Assembly: GCF_023333585.1 (NCBI RefSeq)
Contig: NZ_JAIQZN010000025.1
Span: forward strand, 16,695-80,694
Length of the DNA stretch: 64,000 nucleotides
Direction of reading: 5' to 3'
DNA from: Argonema antarcticum A004/B2
Lineage (GTDB): Bacteria > Cyanobacteriota > Cyanobacteriia > Cyanobacteriales > Aerosakkonemataceae
Below are positions 43,497-51,101 of this stretch, piece by piece. A program made the position numbers and the translations under genes. The notes beneath the pieces were generated by a model, which ran no database searches, was not told the origin of the DNA, and saw only the letters and a list, made by a program, of their open reading frames with translations. The stretch's first letter is position 1. Each line of letters starts with the position of its first letter.

Positions 43497-44084
43497 TCAC
43501 TTTCGTGCTTGTAGCACTTGCATTGCACTTAAGTTCAATTCTGGGAAAATCTGAGAAATAATGCGTTCTTCATCTCGGAATGAGACAGCATCATAGAATC
43601 CTTCGGATAGACAACATACTATTACTACCTCATCTATTGGATCGATAATCCAATATTCGGAAATATTCAATACCGCATATTCAGAACGTTTGCTACGATA
43701 ATCGGTAGTTTTGGTTGATTCGCTGACTACTTCTACTACTAGGATGGGTGGAGGTTCGTCTAGTTCAATTATGGCTTCTCGATTAGCAAGTGCTTCCCAC
43801 TGCTCGATCGGCAATACGGTAACATCAGGTATTCTAGATGTGTCCCAACGTCCTCCACGAGGCGATCGCACGCCAATCCGCATATCTTTTGAAGTCCAAG
43901 GATTCGCCTCTTTCTTAGCTTCATCCTTGAAACAGTCGTTTACGAATTCTATAATTCCGCCATGTTTACCAGTTCCAAGACTCATCGGAATCAACTCTCC
44001 ATTTACTAATTCATACTTGGTGTCAGTGCCATCGTTGTACTTGATATAATCTGCAAACGTCAGCTTCTTGGTTGTTATGACCAT
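43497..44084 (-). CDS. Uma2-family restriction endonuclease-like protein
   Basis: 195 residues. Uma2 pattern: [58 protein letters not shown] (Glu plus KR), [14 protein letters not shown]. Its start region (44070-44100) is duplicated at 44856, see the tandem duplication. Confidence 0.87.
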   Translation of the reverse strand: MVITTKKLTFADYIKYNDGTDTKYELVNGELIPMSLGTGKHGGIIEFVNDCFKDEAKKEANPWTSKDMRIGVRSPRGGRWDTSRIPDVTVLPIEQWEALANREAIIELDEPPPILVVEVVSESTKTTDYRSKRSEYAVLNISEYWIIDPIDEVVIVCCLSEGFYDAVSFRDEERIISQIFPELNLSAMQVLQARK

Positions 44085-44855
44085 TGCGATCGCCTCCTAC
44101 TTTTCTAATCTTAACTTTACCTAATTATTGCCCAATTTTAAATATTTGTTTCGCCATCAAATTCAATTCTGGAAATATTGCCGATTCAATTTGTTCGTTA
44201 TCTCTAAATTGCCTAACCATATACTCTCCATCAACCATTTGATAAACTGAAATTGTTGGCTGTTTCGGATTACCAATGTAACGCCTACCACCCAAACCCA
44301 AATAATCAACAATCCAATATTCGGGAATTCCCATTTTTTCATATTCACCTAATTTCATCAAATAATCATCTTGCCAATTAGTACTCACCACTTCAATCAC
44401 TAATCGCGCTGATTCACCCTTGGTAATTAAAGATCTTTTCTTCCACAGTGGTTCATTTTCTAGCGCCTTTTCATCCAAAATAATCACATCTGGAATATAG
44501 CATGACTTATCCGAATCGCTAGGTTTCACTACACATTGCCTAGCAACAAAATAAGGAAGTGCTAGCCGTTCAATTTCGATTCCCTGTTTGAGTGCGAGAA
44601 ATGATGTTACCCGTTCGTGCGTTCCTGTTGGTTGCATTTCAATAATTTCTCCATTATGTAGTTCAAAACGACCGTAGCCATCTGGATACCAATCCAGAAA
44701 CTCATCGAGAGTCATCAGTTTTGTGTCTGTTTCGATTGTGACAAGTTCTTGAGACATATTAAATTGTTCGCGCTTTTAATAACTTTTGTTATTATATCAC
44801 TAATTTCTCGTTTCTAGTGTTTCTCGTTCCCAGGTTCCACCTGGGAATGATTATT
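44070..44855. repeat. 786-bp tandem duplication unit, copy 1
   Basis: 44070 onward (ggttgttatgaccattgcga) matches 44856 onward (ggttgttacgaccattgcga) with a 786-bp period. Each copy carries one Uma2 gene (44125 and 44911). The copies are close to identical except a segment of about 35 bp near codon 52 and a few substitutions. Confidence 0.85.
44125..44757 (-). CDS. Uma2-family protein, tandem copy A
   Basis: 210 residues. LDEFLDWYPDGYGRFELHNG EI, PDVIILDEKAL, LVIEVVSTNWQDDYLMKLGE and MGIPEYWIVDYLGLGGRRYI are the Uma2 core. It differs from copy B mostly at residues 52-66: SFLALKQGIEIERLALPYF here, SELAAESLIEIRRLKLPYF there, plus a serine/isoleucine change nearby. Confidence 0.88.
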   Translation of the reverse strand: MSQELVTIETDTKLMTLDEFLDWYPDGYGRFELHNGEIIEMQPTGTHERVTSFLALKQGIEIERLALPYFVARQCVVKPSDSDKSCYIPDVIILDEKALENEPLWKKRSLITKGESARLVIEVVSTNWQDDYLMKLGEYEKMGIPEYWIVDYLGLGGRRYIGNPKQPTISVYQMVDGEYMVRQFRDNEQIESAIFPELNLMAKQIFKIGQ

Positions 44856-44910
44856 GGTTGTTACGACCATTGCGATCGCCTCCTATTTTCTAATCTTAAT
44901 TTTTACCTAA

Positions 44911-45543
44911 TTATTGCCCAATTTTAAATATTTGTTCCGCCATCAAATTCAATTCTGGAAATATTGCCGATTCAATTTGTTCGTTATCTCTAAATTGCCT
45001 AACCATATACTCTCCATCAACCATTTGATAAACTGAAATTGTTGGCTGTTTCGGATTACCAATGTAACGCCTACCACCCAAACCCAAATAATCAACAATC
45101 CAATATTCGGGAATTCCCATTTTTTCATATTCACCTAATTTCATCAAATAATCATCTTGCCAATTAGTACTCACCACTTCAATCACTAATCGCGCTGATT
45201 CACCTTTAGTAATTAAAGATCGTTTCTTCCACAGTGGTTCATTTTCTAGCGCCTTTTCATCCAAAATAATCACATCTGGAATATAGCATGACTTATCGGA
45301 ATCAATAGGTTTCACTACACATTGCCTAGCAACGAAATAAGGAAGTTTTAATCGCCGAATTTCAATTAATGACTCAGCCGCTAATTCTGATGTTACCCGT
45401 TCGTGCGTTCCTGTTGGTTGCATTTCAATAATTTCTCCATTATGTAGTTCAAAACGACCATAGCCATCTGGATACCAATCCAGAAACTCATCGATAGTCA
45501 TCAGTTTTGTGTCGGTTTCGATTGTGACGAGTTCTTGAGTCAT
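44911..45543 (-). CDS. Uma2-family protein, tandem copy B
   Basis: 210 residues, the second member of the 786-bp duplication. Core motifs as copy A. The start MTQELVTIETDTKLMTIDEF differs at two positions from copy A. The block of changes near residues 52-66 is denser than elsewhere, as if one copy recombined with a third homologue there. Confidence 0.88.
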   Translation of the reverse strand: MTQELVTIETDTKLMTIDEFLDWYPDGYGRFELHNGEIIEMQPTGTHERVTSELAAESLIEIRRLKLPYFVARQCVVKPIDSDKSCYIPDVIILDEKALENEPLWKKRSLITKGESARLVIEVVSTNWQDDYLMKLGEYEKMGIPEYWIVDYLGLGGRRYIGNPKQPTISVYQMVDGEYMVRQFRDNEQIESAIFPELNLMAEQIFKIGQ

Positions 45544-45620
45544 ATTAAATTATTCGCGCTTTTGATAATTTTTGTTATCCCTATTGTATCACTAATTTTG
45601 GAAAAGCTAAAGACAGGGTA

Positions 45621-45760
45621 CTAACGCAAGTTGCGGCGTTATATAATTCAGGCTGAAATTAGGTACGTTGTTGCACTTTAGCGCTCTTATCTGAGTTATA
45701 GTAAGAGCGCTAAAGCGCAACAACATACCTTTAGGTAATCCACTAACAACTTAAGTTACT
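45621..45760. repeat. MITE-like element family B, copy 1
   Basis: About 140 bp. Outer inverted ends around gcaagttg / caacttaagtta and an inner long hairpin: arm gttgttgcactttagcgctc tta at 45667-45689 pairs with 45702-45724, one mismatch. Second copy at 60937-61078. No coding capacity. Confidence 0.8.
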
Positions 45761-45925
45761 ATTCTACTTTTCTCAACAAATACCCAACTTGCACAACTCC
45801 CTGCACTATGCCAATTCCAACTAATCCATTACAGGCTGCCTATAATAGACCACCTATAAAACTAAGCGATAATAAAGTTAAGTCTTCGATACAAACTTAA
45901 TCTTAAAAATATTTGCAATTGTCGA

Positions 45926-46162
45926 GTGCCACATTGTTTGACCACTTGCCATTACAACAGTCTTGGCTTGGTCTATCAAACTCAAGGGGAGAAAGAGGTA
46001 TTTTTAGCCCGTGCTTATGCCCAAGATTTACAAACAGAGCAATTGTCTTTGGATGAGGCAAAAGTTAGCAGTCGTAAGGTTCGGGAGGCTGGGAAGGCGG
46101 TTAGCAATCGCTCGATTTTGGCAGAGGTACGCGATGATTTTATGATTAATAAAGATAAATAA
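45926..46162 (+). CDS. Possible fragment of a small cyanobacterial protein
   Basis: 78 codons from GTG 45926. The second half (EKEVFLARAYAQDLQTEQLS, then EAKVSSRKVREAGKAVSNRS) looks like real helical protein, while the first about 20 residues do not. Probably a truncated gene. It converges on the HerA-DUF4338 gene 15 bp away. No function recognised. Confidence 0.4.
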   Translation: MPHCLTTCHYNSLGLVYQTQGEKEVFLARAYAQDLQTEQLSLDEAKVSSRKVREAGKAVSNRSILAEVRDDFMINKDK

Positions 46163-46177
46163 AATCTTTTTATCATA

Positions 46178-47812
46178 TTAATCTACTTTTAAAGAATTAT
46201 TTAATTTTTCTAACCTTGGTATTATCCATCTATTCTGCCAATATTCGATTAATTCATTTTTGTTAAAGTCTTTCCATTTTGGTATATTTGATTCTCCTAA
46301 AAGATATTCTTGCCAATTTTCTGCTGATGGACAACTATAATATCCCCTTTGCCAACCAATACTTACTATATCTTCTGACAATCCTAATTCTTGCAGTCCT
46401 TTTCTTAAAACTCTCATTTTCCAATTTGAACCTTGACCAAATTTATAGCTATTAAAAAAATCTTTAGGAACGACTTGTTTAATTAATTCCCAACTTCCAT
46501 TAGCTGTTATATGTAAATGACTTTGACCTTTTGTATAACCATGAAATCTCCAATTCATTAAGCGATTATATATAGCAGATTTACCAAAAGCTCCCAAAGT
46601 ATCTATATATACAAGATTGGCTTGTTTATTTTCCCCAGAGATGAGAGATATTTTATCTTTGTATTTATTATGAAAAACTTGTCTAACTTCTGGAAACATT
46701 AAGCATAAAGCAATCAGTTTACCTCCAAGAATTAAATTATAAGGTGGTACGGCTCCTAAAATATAGGCTGTCATACAATTATATAATCTTTGTAATCTTT
46801 GTTCTTTTGTCCAACCAATATATTGATCTCTTATTCCTAAAGCAATAACAGGATCACTCAATCCAAAAATACCAATTAACTTATCATTCTGTTCGTCAAA
46901 TACTAAAAAACGTATTCTTCGTCCATAACCATTTGTTACAGGAATCGTCCAGAAAGATGTAGCATAACCATAAAAATCTGCCTTCAACAAAATAGAAGCA
47001 AACAGGCTTACAGCATTACTTTTTGTTCCTAGTCTAATTTGATTAGTTAAACTATAAACTTCAACTTTTCTACCTAATTTTTTTAAGGAATCATGCAATT
47101 CAAATGGTAAATCTTTATCACTAGCAAATTGATTTTGAGGATCGATAAAAATAATTCCCATGTTTTTATGTCTAGCATATCCTAACAACATATAAGCCGC
47201 TAAACCTGATTTTCCTGAACCGCTTTTACCAAAAACACCTATATGATAAGCCTCTCCTGCACCTGTTTTTTCATCATCTTTAGCATCTTTTGGATCTCTA
47301 TCAAAATGCTTTAACCACAGAGGCATTTTCACATCAGTAGCATAAGCATGACCTAAATAAAGAATTTGATTTTTATACTGTACTAAAAGGTTATCTAAAA
47401 TTTCATCTCGAACCGAAAAAATAGGAGTGCCTGTGGCTGGAGATGTTCCTAATATTCCTTCACTAATTTTACCATCGGGTGCAATACTGAAACAAGCTTG
47501 TACATTTAATGTAGCTGTTCTTACGTCAGCTTTTTCGCTTAAATGAGGGAGTGAACCTCTACGTTTAATGATACCTCTAAATGTTAAATCTTCATGCCAA
47601 CGATTTTTGGTTTCTATTTCACTAATTTGTCCAATAACAACCAATTTATCTTGTTCCTGTGGTTGCACAAGGCAGACTAATTGTCCTAAATTTCTCTTTT
47701 TTTCGCTTTTTTGATTAATGTCCATAAGAATTTCTGTGGTATTACTTGGTGAACCCACACTACCAATGTTAAATTCATCTGAATGATTATTGAGTAAATC
47801 AAGTACATTCAT
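46178..47812 (-). CDS. HerA-like ATPase fused to a DUF4338 (DruA-like) domain
   Basis: 544 residues. Residues 1-165 look like the HerA HAS-barrel region (LVCLVQPQEQDKLVVIGQIS). Residues 190-260 have the HerA P-loop GVFGKSGSGKSGLAAYMLLG (K201) and the Walker-B-like IIFIDPQNQF. From about 285 on the sequence changes to a DUF4338 pattern: FWTIPVTNGYGRRIRFLVFD, GIFGLSDPVIALGIRDQYIG, AYILGAVPPYNLILGGKLIA, LGAFGKSAIYNRLMNWRFHG, FGQGSNWKMRVLRKGLQELG and AENWQEYLLGE. The rest of the HerA motor is absent. Whether this is a true fusion or a recombined locus needs comparison. It follows nurA by 19 bp. AT-rich. Confidence 0.72.
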   Translation of the reverse strand: MNVLDLLNNHSDEFNIGSVGSPSNTTEILMDINQKSEKKRNLGQLVCLVQPQEQDKLVVIGQISEIETKNRWHEDLTFRGIIKRRGSLPHLSEKADVRTATLNVQACFSIAPDGKISEGILGTSPATGTPIFSVRDEILDNLLVQYKNQILYLGHAYATDVKMPLWLKHFDRDPKDAKDDEKTGAGEAYHIGVFGKSGSGKSGLAAYMLLGYARHKNMGIIFIDPQNQFASDKDLPFELHDSLKKLGRKVEVYSLTNQIRLGTKSNAVSLFASILLKADFYGYATSFWTIPVTNGYGRRIRFLVFDEQNDKLIGIFGLSDPVIALGIRDQYIGWTKEQRLQRLYNCMTAYILGAVPPYNLILGGKLIALCLMFPEVRQVFHNKYKDKISLISGENKQANLVYIDTLGAFGKSAIYNRLMNWRFHGYTKGQSHLHITANGSWELIKQVVPKDFFNSYKFGQGSNWKMRVLRKGLQELGLSEDIVSIGWQRGYYSCPSAENWQEYLLGESNIPKWKDFNKNELIEYWQNRWIIPRLEKLNNSLKVD

Positions 47813-47831
47813 AATTCCTCCTAAATATTAC

Positions 47832-48986
47832 TTAAGTTCTGTAGGATTGGGTGAGTAGTTGAAGAAAATCAGGGTTATCACTAAATTGATATTGTACCAC
47901 TGCTCTTAATGCTTCTAAACCACCACTAATGCTTTTAGCCATCATATCAGCTAAATACTGGGGATAAGGTTCTTTGATTTCAGTAGTAACAACTTGCTCC
48001 TTAACTCCTTTTAAAACTTTAGCAAGTTCAATCTCTGTTGTAGCACAGCTTTCTTTCATTTCTATTCTATAGGCAGGAGACCATTTATAAGGTTTATAGT
48101 AAGTAAAATACACCTTTTGATTTTTAGGTAAAGCAAGGGCTTTGTTTAATTCTTCTTTAATACTTTCTCTTTTGCCATGAAAATCGAATTTGTTGGAAAC
48201 TGAAATATACAGATCGCTCCAAACTTGTTTTGTTTTAGGTGTTTGACCGACAGCCAAAGGTTTTGTAAATTCATCTGGCTCTAAAATTAATGTCATAATT
48301 GTTTTATCATCAAGTGTTAAATTAAAATTTTTCAAAACACTTAAACCAATGTCTTGCGAAGAATCATATTTAACCATATAAACAACATTAGGATTTGTCA
48401 TGGTTTTTTTGAGAGAATCTATAACCTCAAATTCATTAATTATATCCCATGTTACTTGTTGTAAATGAGGCTCATCTAAAGTTGACATACTGGTTAAACT
48501 ATTAATTCCGATCACAGGTGTTTGATGAGAACCATCTGCAATTACTACATCATGGGGAGTTTGACTAATTACTAACAATTCTAAAGCCGTCATTGCCCCT
48601 CTAGTTACTTTAGGATTACTTTCAGAACTATGAGGAAGTACATCTTGCCAATTTTTATATTGAACTGAACCCCATTTTCGTTTATCCTCTCTGACTAAAC
48701 CTTCAACACCAACACCAACAGCAATTAAAGTATCAGCACCGATAGATTTTTCAATCGCTTGTCCACCATCAACCGCAGCAATAGAAGGAATTGGAGGATT
48801 TTCTAAATCACCAAATCTACAAATTAAATTATTATCGTCTAATGTTTGATGTAATATTTTCCTTTGTCGCTGTAATTTTTCAAAAAGTGGTTTAATTTTA
48901 TCTGCTATTTTGGGAGCATCTTCTAAAATATCTTCCAAAAGTTCATCAGGAAGATTCGCATAACTATCATTTTGGTTATTTCTCAT
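47832..48986 (-). CDS. nurA: NurA-family nuclease
   Basis: 384 residues. NurA-domain features: PSIAAVDGGQAIEKSIGADT with the catalytic-type Asp (D73) and HDVVIADGSHQTPVIGINSL with D151. NurA is a 5'-3' exo/endonuclease that works with the HerA translocase in DNA end resection, and bacterial HerA-nuclease pairs have been reported as anti-phage systems. First gene of a two-gene unit, 62 bp from the tRNA-Ala 3' end. AT-rich compared with the core genes. Confidence 0.85.
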   Translation of the reverse strand: MRNNQNDSYANLPDELLEDILEDAPKIADKIKPLFEKLQRQRKILHQTLDDNNLICRFGDLENPPIPSIAAVDGGQAIEKSIGADTLIAVGVGVEGLVREDKRKWGSVQYKNWQDVLPHSSESNPKVTRGAMTALELLVISQTPHDVVIADGSHQTPVIGINSLTSMSTLDEPHLQQVTWDIINEFEVIDSLKKTMTNPNVVYMVKYDSSQDIGLSVLKNFNLTLDDKTIMTLILEPDEFTKPLAVGQTPKTKQVWSDLYISVSNKFDFHGKRESIKEELNKALALPKNQKVYFTYYKPYKWSPAYRIEMKESCATTEIELAKVLKGVKEQVVTTEIKEPYPQYLADMMAKSISGGLEALRAVVQYQFSDNPDFLQLLTQSYRT

Positions 48987-49048
48987 ATTAATTCACTTAG
49001 TTTTTCATAAATAACATCTAACCACACAAGGATATCGACAGAAAGTTA

Positions 49049-49121
49049 TGGAGAATAGGGAACTCGAATCCCTGACCTCTGCGGTGCGATCGCAGCGCTC
49101 TACCAACTGAGCTAATTCCCC
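49049..49121 (-). tRNA. tRNA-Ala (CGC)
   Basis: 73 nt, no encoded CCA. Acceptor stem GGGGAAT/ATTCTCC (one G-U), D arm GCTC..GAGC, anticodon stem CTGCG/CGCAG with loop ATCGCAC giving anticodon CGC, T arm AGGGG/TCCCT with TTCGAGT loop (last pair G-U). It reads GCG. The HIP1 octamer GCGATCGC lies across the anticodon stem-loop (plus 49086-49093). The 3' end faces the nurA-herA operon. Confidence 0.9.
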
Positions 49122-49177
49122 GGATGGATTTTGGATTGAATCGCCAATCTAAAATCGGCTAACTGCCATTACATATT

Positions 49178-49906
49178 CTAACACTCAGCGACAGTTTCCT
49201 GGAGTTCCTGCTGGGAAAATACTTCCTGCACTCGTTCCAATTCTAGATGAGTAAGATAATCCACCGTCCAGTGGGCCCGACGCTGGAGCATATGGAAGGG
49301 GTAGGTATTCGCCACGCCAACTACCTGTATTCCTGCTAGCTTCGCCGCTGTAATCCCAGCAAAAGTATCTTCAATCGCCAGACACTGGGATGGTTCGAGG
49401 TTAAAACCGGGAATTTGCTGATTGAATCTTTCCACCGCCAACAGATAACTATCCGGTTCGGGTTTGCTCGCTTTCAAGTCATCTCCGGCTACAATCAAGT
49501 CAAAGTTTTGGGCCAGCTTAGCTTTATTTAAGACCAGTTCCACTTCGGAACGTAAGGCACCGCTGACCACCGCCATCCGCAGCTTAGCCGATCGCAGCTT
49601 ATAAATTAAGTCCTCCAACCCTGGATAAATGGGTAATTTTTCCAGTTTTCCCAGTTCGATCTGGTAAGCTTGGGCTTTGCGGGCGATCAGTTGGGTTAAA
49701 TAGCTTTCGGTGACAACGCGACCCCGACGAGTGAGTAGTTCGACGATACAGGCCCGATCGCTTCTACCCAGACAAACTTGTCGGTACTCCCCCGGTTTCG
49801 ATCGCAGATTTTCCTCAATCAAAATCTGCGCGATCAGCTTTTCGTGAATCGCCTCATCATTAATGATGATGCCGTTAAAATCAAACAGTACTGCCTTCAA
49901 TGTCAT
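49178..49906 (-). CDS. HAD-superfamily hydrolase-like protein lacking Asp+2
   Basis: 242 residues. HAD motif I reads LFDFNGIIIND: the nucleophile D9 is present, but the general acid/base at +2 is N11. Motif II VVSGALRS, motif III KPEPDSYLLA and motif IV CLAIEDTFAGITAAKLAGI are present, as in beta-phosphoglucomutase-like enzymes (cap type 1). Without Asp+2 a normal phosphatase mechanism is unlikely; this change is seen in dehalogenase and phosphonatase-type HADs. The start codon overlaps the methyltransferase stop by 4 bp. Confidence 0.82.
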   Translation of the reverse strand: MTLKAVLFDFNGIIINDEAIHEKLIAQILIEENLRSKPGEYRQVCLGRSDRACIVELLTRRGRVVTESYLTQLIARKAQAYQIELGKLEKLPIYPGLEDLIYKLRSAKLRMAVVSGALRSEVELVLNKAKLAQNFDLIVAGDDLKASKPEPDSYLLAVERFNQQIPGFNLEPSQCLAIEDTFAGITAAKLAGIQVVGVANTYPFHMLQRRAHWTVDYLTHLELERVQEVFSQQELQETVAEC

Positions 49907-50811
49907 GTAGTAAAAGCTGGGGCCAGAAAACCCTCCAAATCATCACTTTCTGCTGTGCTACCAGTCGCCACAGAATTGCGGACAACTGCCACCGAGTTAG
50001 ATGTCTCTTCATCTAAGATAGGTTTGATGCCCTTTGTCACCTGATGCACCCACCACAGATCTTGGGTTTGCACCGCTTCAAAGCCTGCCATTCCCATCCA
50101 AGCATCCAAATTTCCAGCAGCGTAAGCCTTAATATAAGGTTCTTCAAAAATATCATTCAACCAGTCCGTTTGGCGCAAAGTCTTTTGGTTGCCATCTAGA
50201 ATTAAAACTTGTCCTCCTGTCTTCAGGAGGCGGAAGCTTTCCCGCAGAATCGCTTTTGTTACTGCTGGTGGCGTTTCGTGGCATAACAAAGAAGCCGTCA
50301 CCACATCAAAAGAGCGATCGGCAAACCCCGTTTGTTCCGCATTGCCATGTCGCCACTGGATATTAAGCTGTGCTTTTCGGGCTTTATGGTTCGCCATCAA
50401 TAGCATATACGGCGATAAGTCCAAACCGATCGCTTCTGCCTGGGGAAAAGCTTGTTTCAACATCAGCGTTGTGGAACCAGTCCCGCAGCCTAAGTCTAAA
50501 ATACGTTGCGGCTGTACGTCGATGGCGTCTATCAAGCCTTGGCGTATCCAGGTTTCGTTGGGTGGCAATACGTACTGGGTGATGGGATCGTAGGAAACTG
50601 AAGCACTGGGGTTGAGATATCCGCCCTCTATACCGTGGAAGTTTTGGCTACTGTAGTAGGAGGGATAGGTGAGATTGGGGTCGCGGATGCGATCGCTTTC
50701 TTTTTCCCAATCAACACTTTCATAAAATCGCCGTATCCCTTCTTCATCAATGAAAACCCGAACCACCGGCGCTAAAAACCTTTCCCAAATCGTATCTTGA
50801 CGAACCGCCAT
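49903..50811 (-). CDS. Class I SAM-dependent methyltransferase
   Basis: 302 residues from ATG 50811; a GTG five codons earlier is weaker. Methyltransf_11/25 motifs: RILDLGCGTGSTTLMLKQAF (motif I), AIGLDLSPYMLLMANHKARK, NAEQTGFADRSFDVVTASLL and RLLKTGGQVLILDGNQKTL. The N-terminal 100 residues are a separate, probably helical, part. Translationally coupled with the HAD gene. Substrate unknown. Confidence 0.82.
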   Translation of the reverse strand: MAVRQDTIWERFLAPVVRVFIDEEGIRRFYESVDWEKESDRIRDPNLTYPSYYSSQNFHGIEGGYLNPSASVSYDPITQYVLPPNETWIRQGLIDAIDVQPQRILDLGCGTGSTTLMLKQAFPQAEAIGLDLSPYMLLMANHKARKAQLNIQWRHGNAEQTGFADRSFDVVTASLLCHETPPAVTKAILRESFRLLKTGGQVLILDGNQKTLRQTDWLNDIFEEPYIKAYAAGNLDAWMGMAGFEAVQTQDLWWVHQVTKGIKPILDEETSNSVAVVRNSVATGSTAESDDLEGFLAPAFTT

Positions 50812-51101
50812 ACAACTTGACCTCACACAAAGTGGATTCAGGACTGCGGGGTAGCGCGATCGGCCCTCCCTCTTTACAAATTTTAATAGTATTTTTACTC
50901 AAAAATCATCTGTCACTTGCGTCTTTCACACATGACCTACCCGTGCATAATGTAGTATAATAATAATACCAGCGTACCACTGCTTTAGCAAGCGAACGAG
51001 TTATAGCCATTTGGATTGGAGTTGAATACAACTCGCGTCTTTGAATGCGGTACTATATTTATCGGTAGCGCTGGCTGTTCTGTATTAATCCCTATTAAAA
51101 T

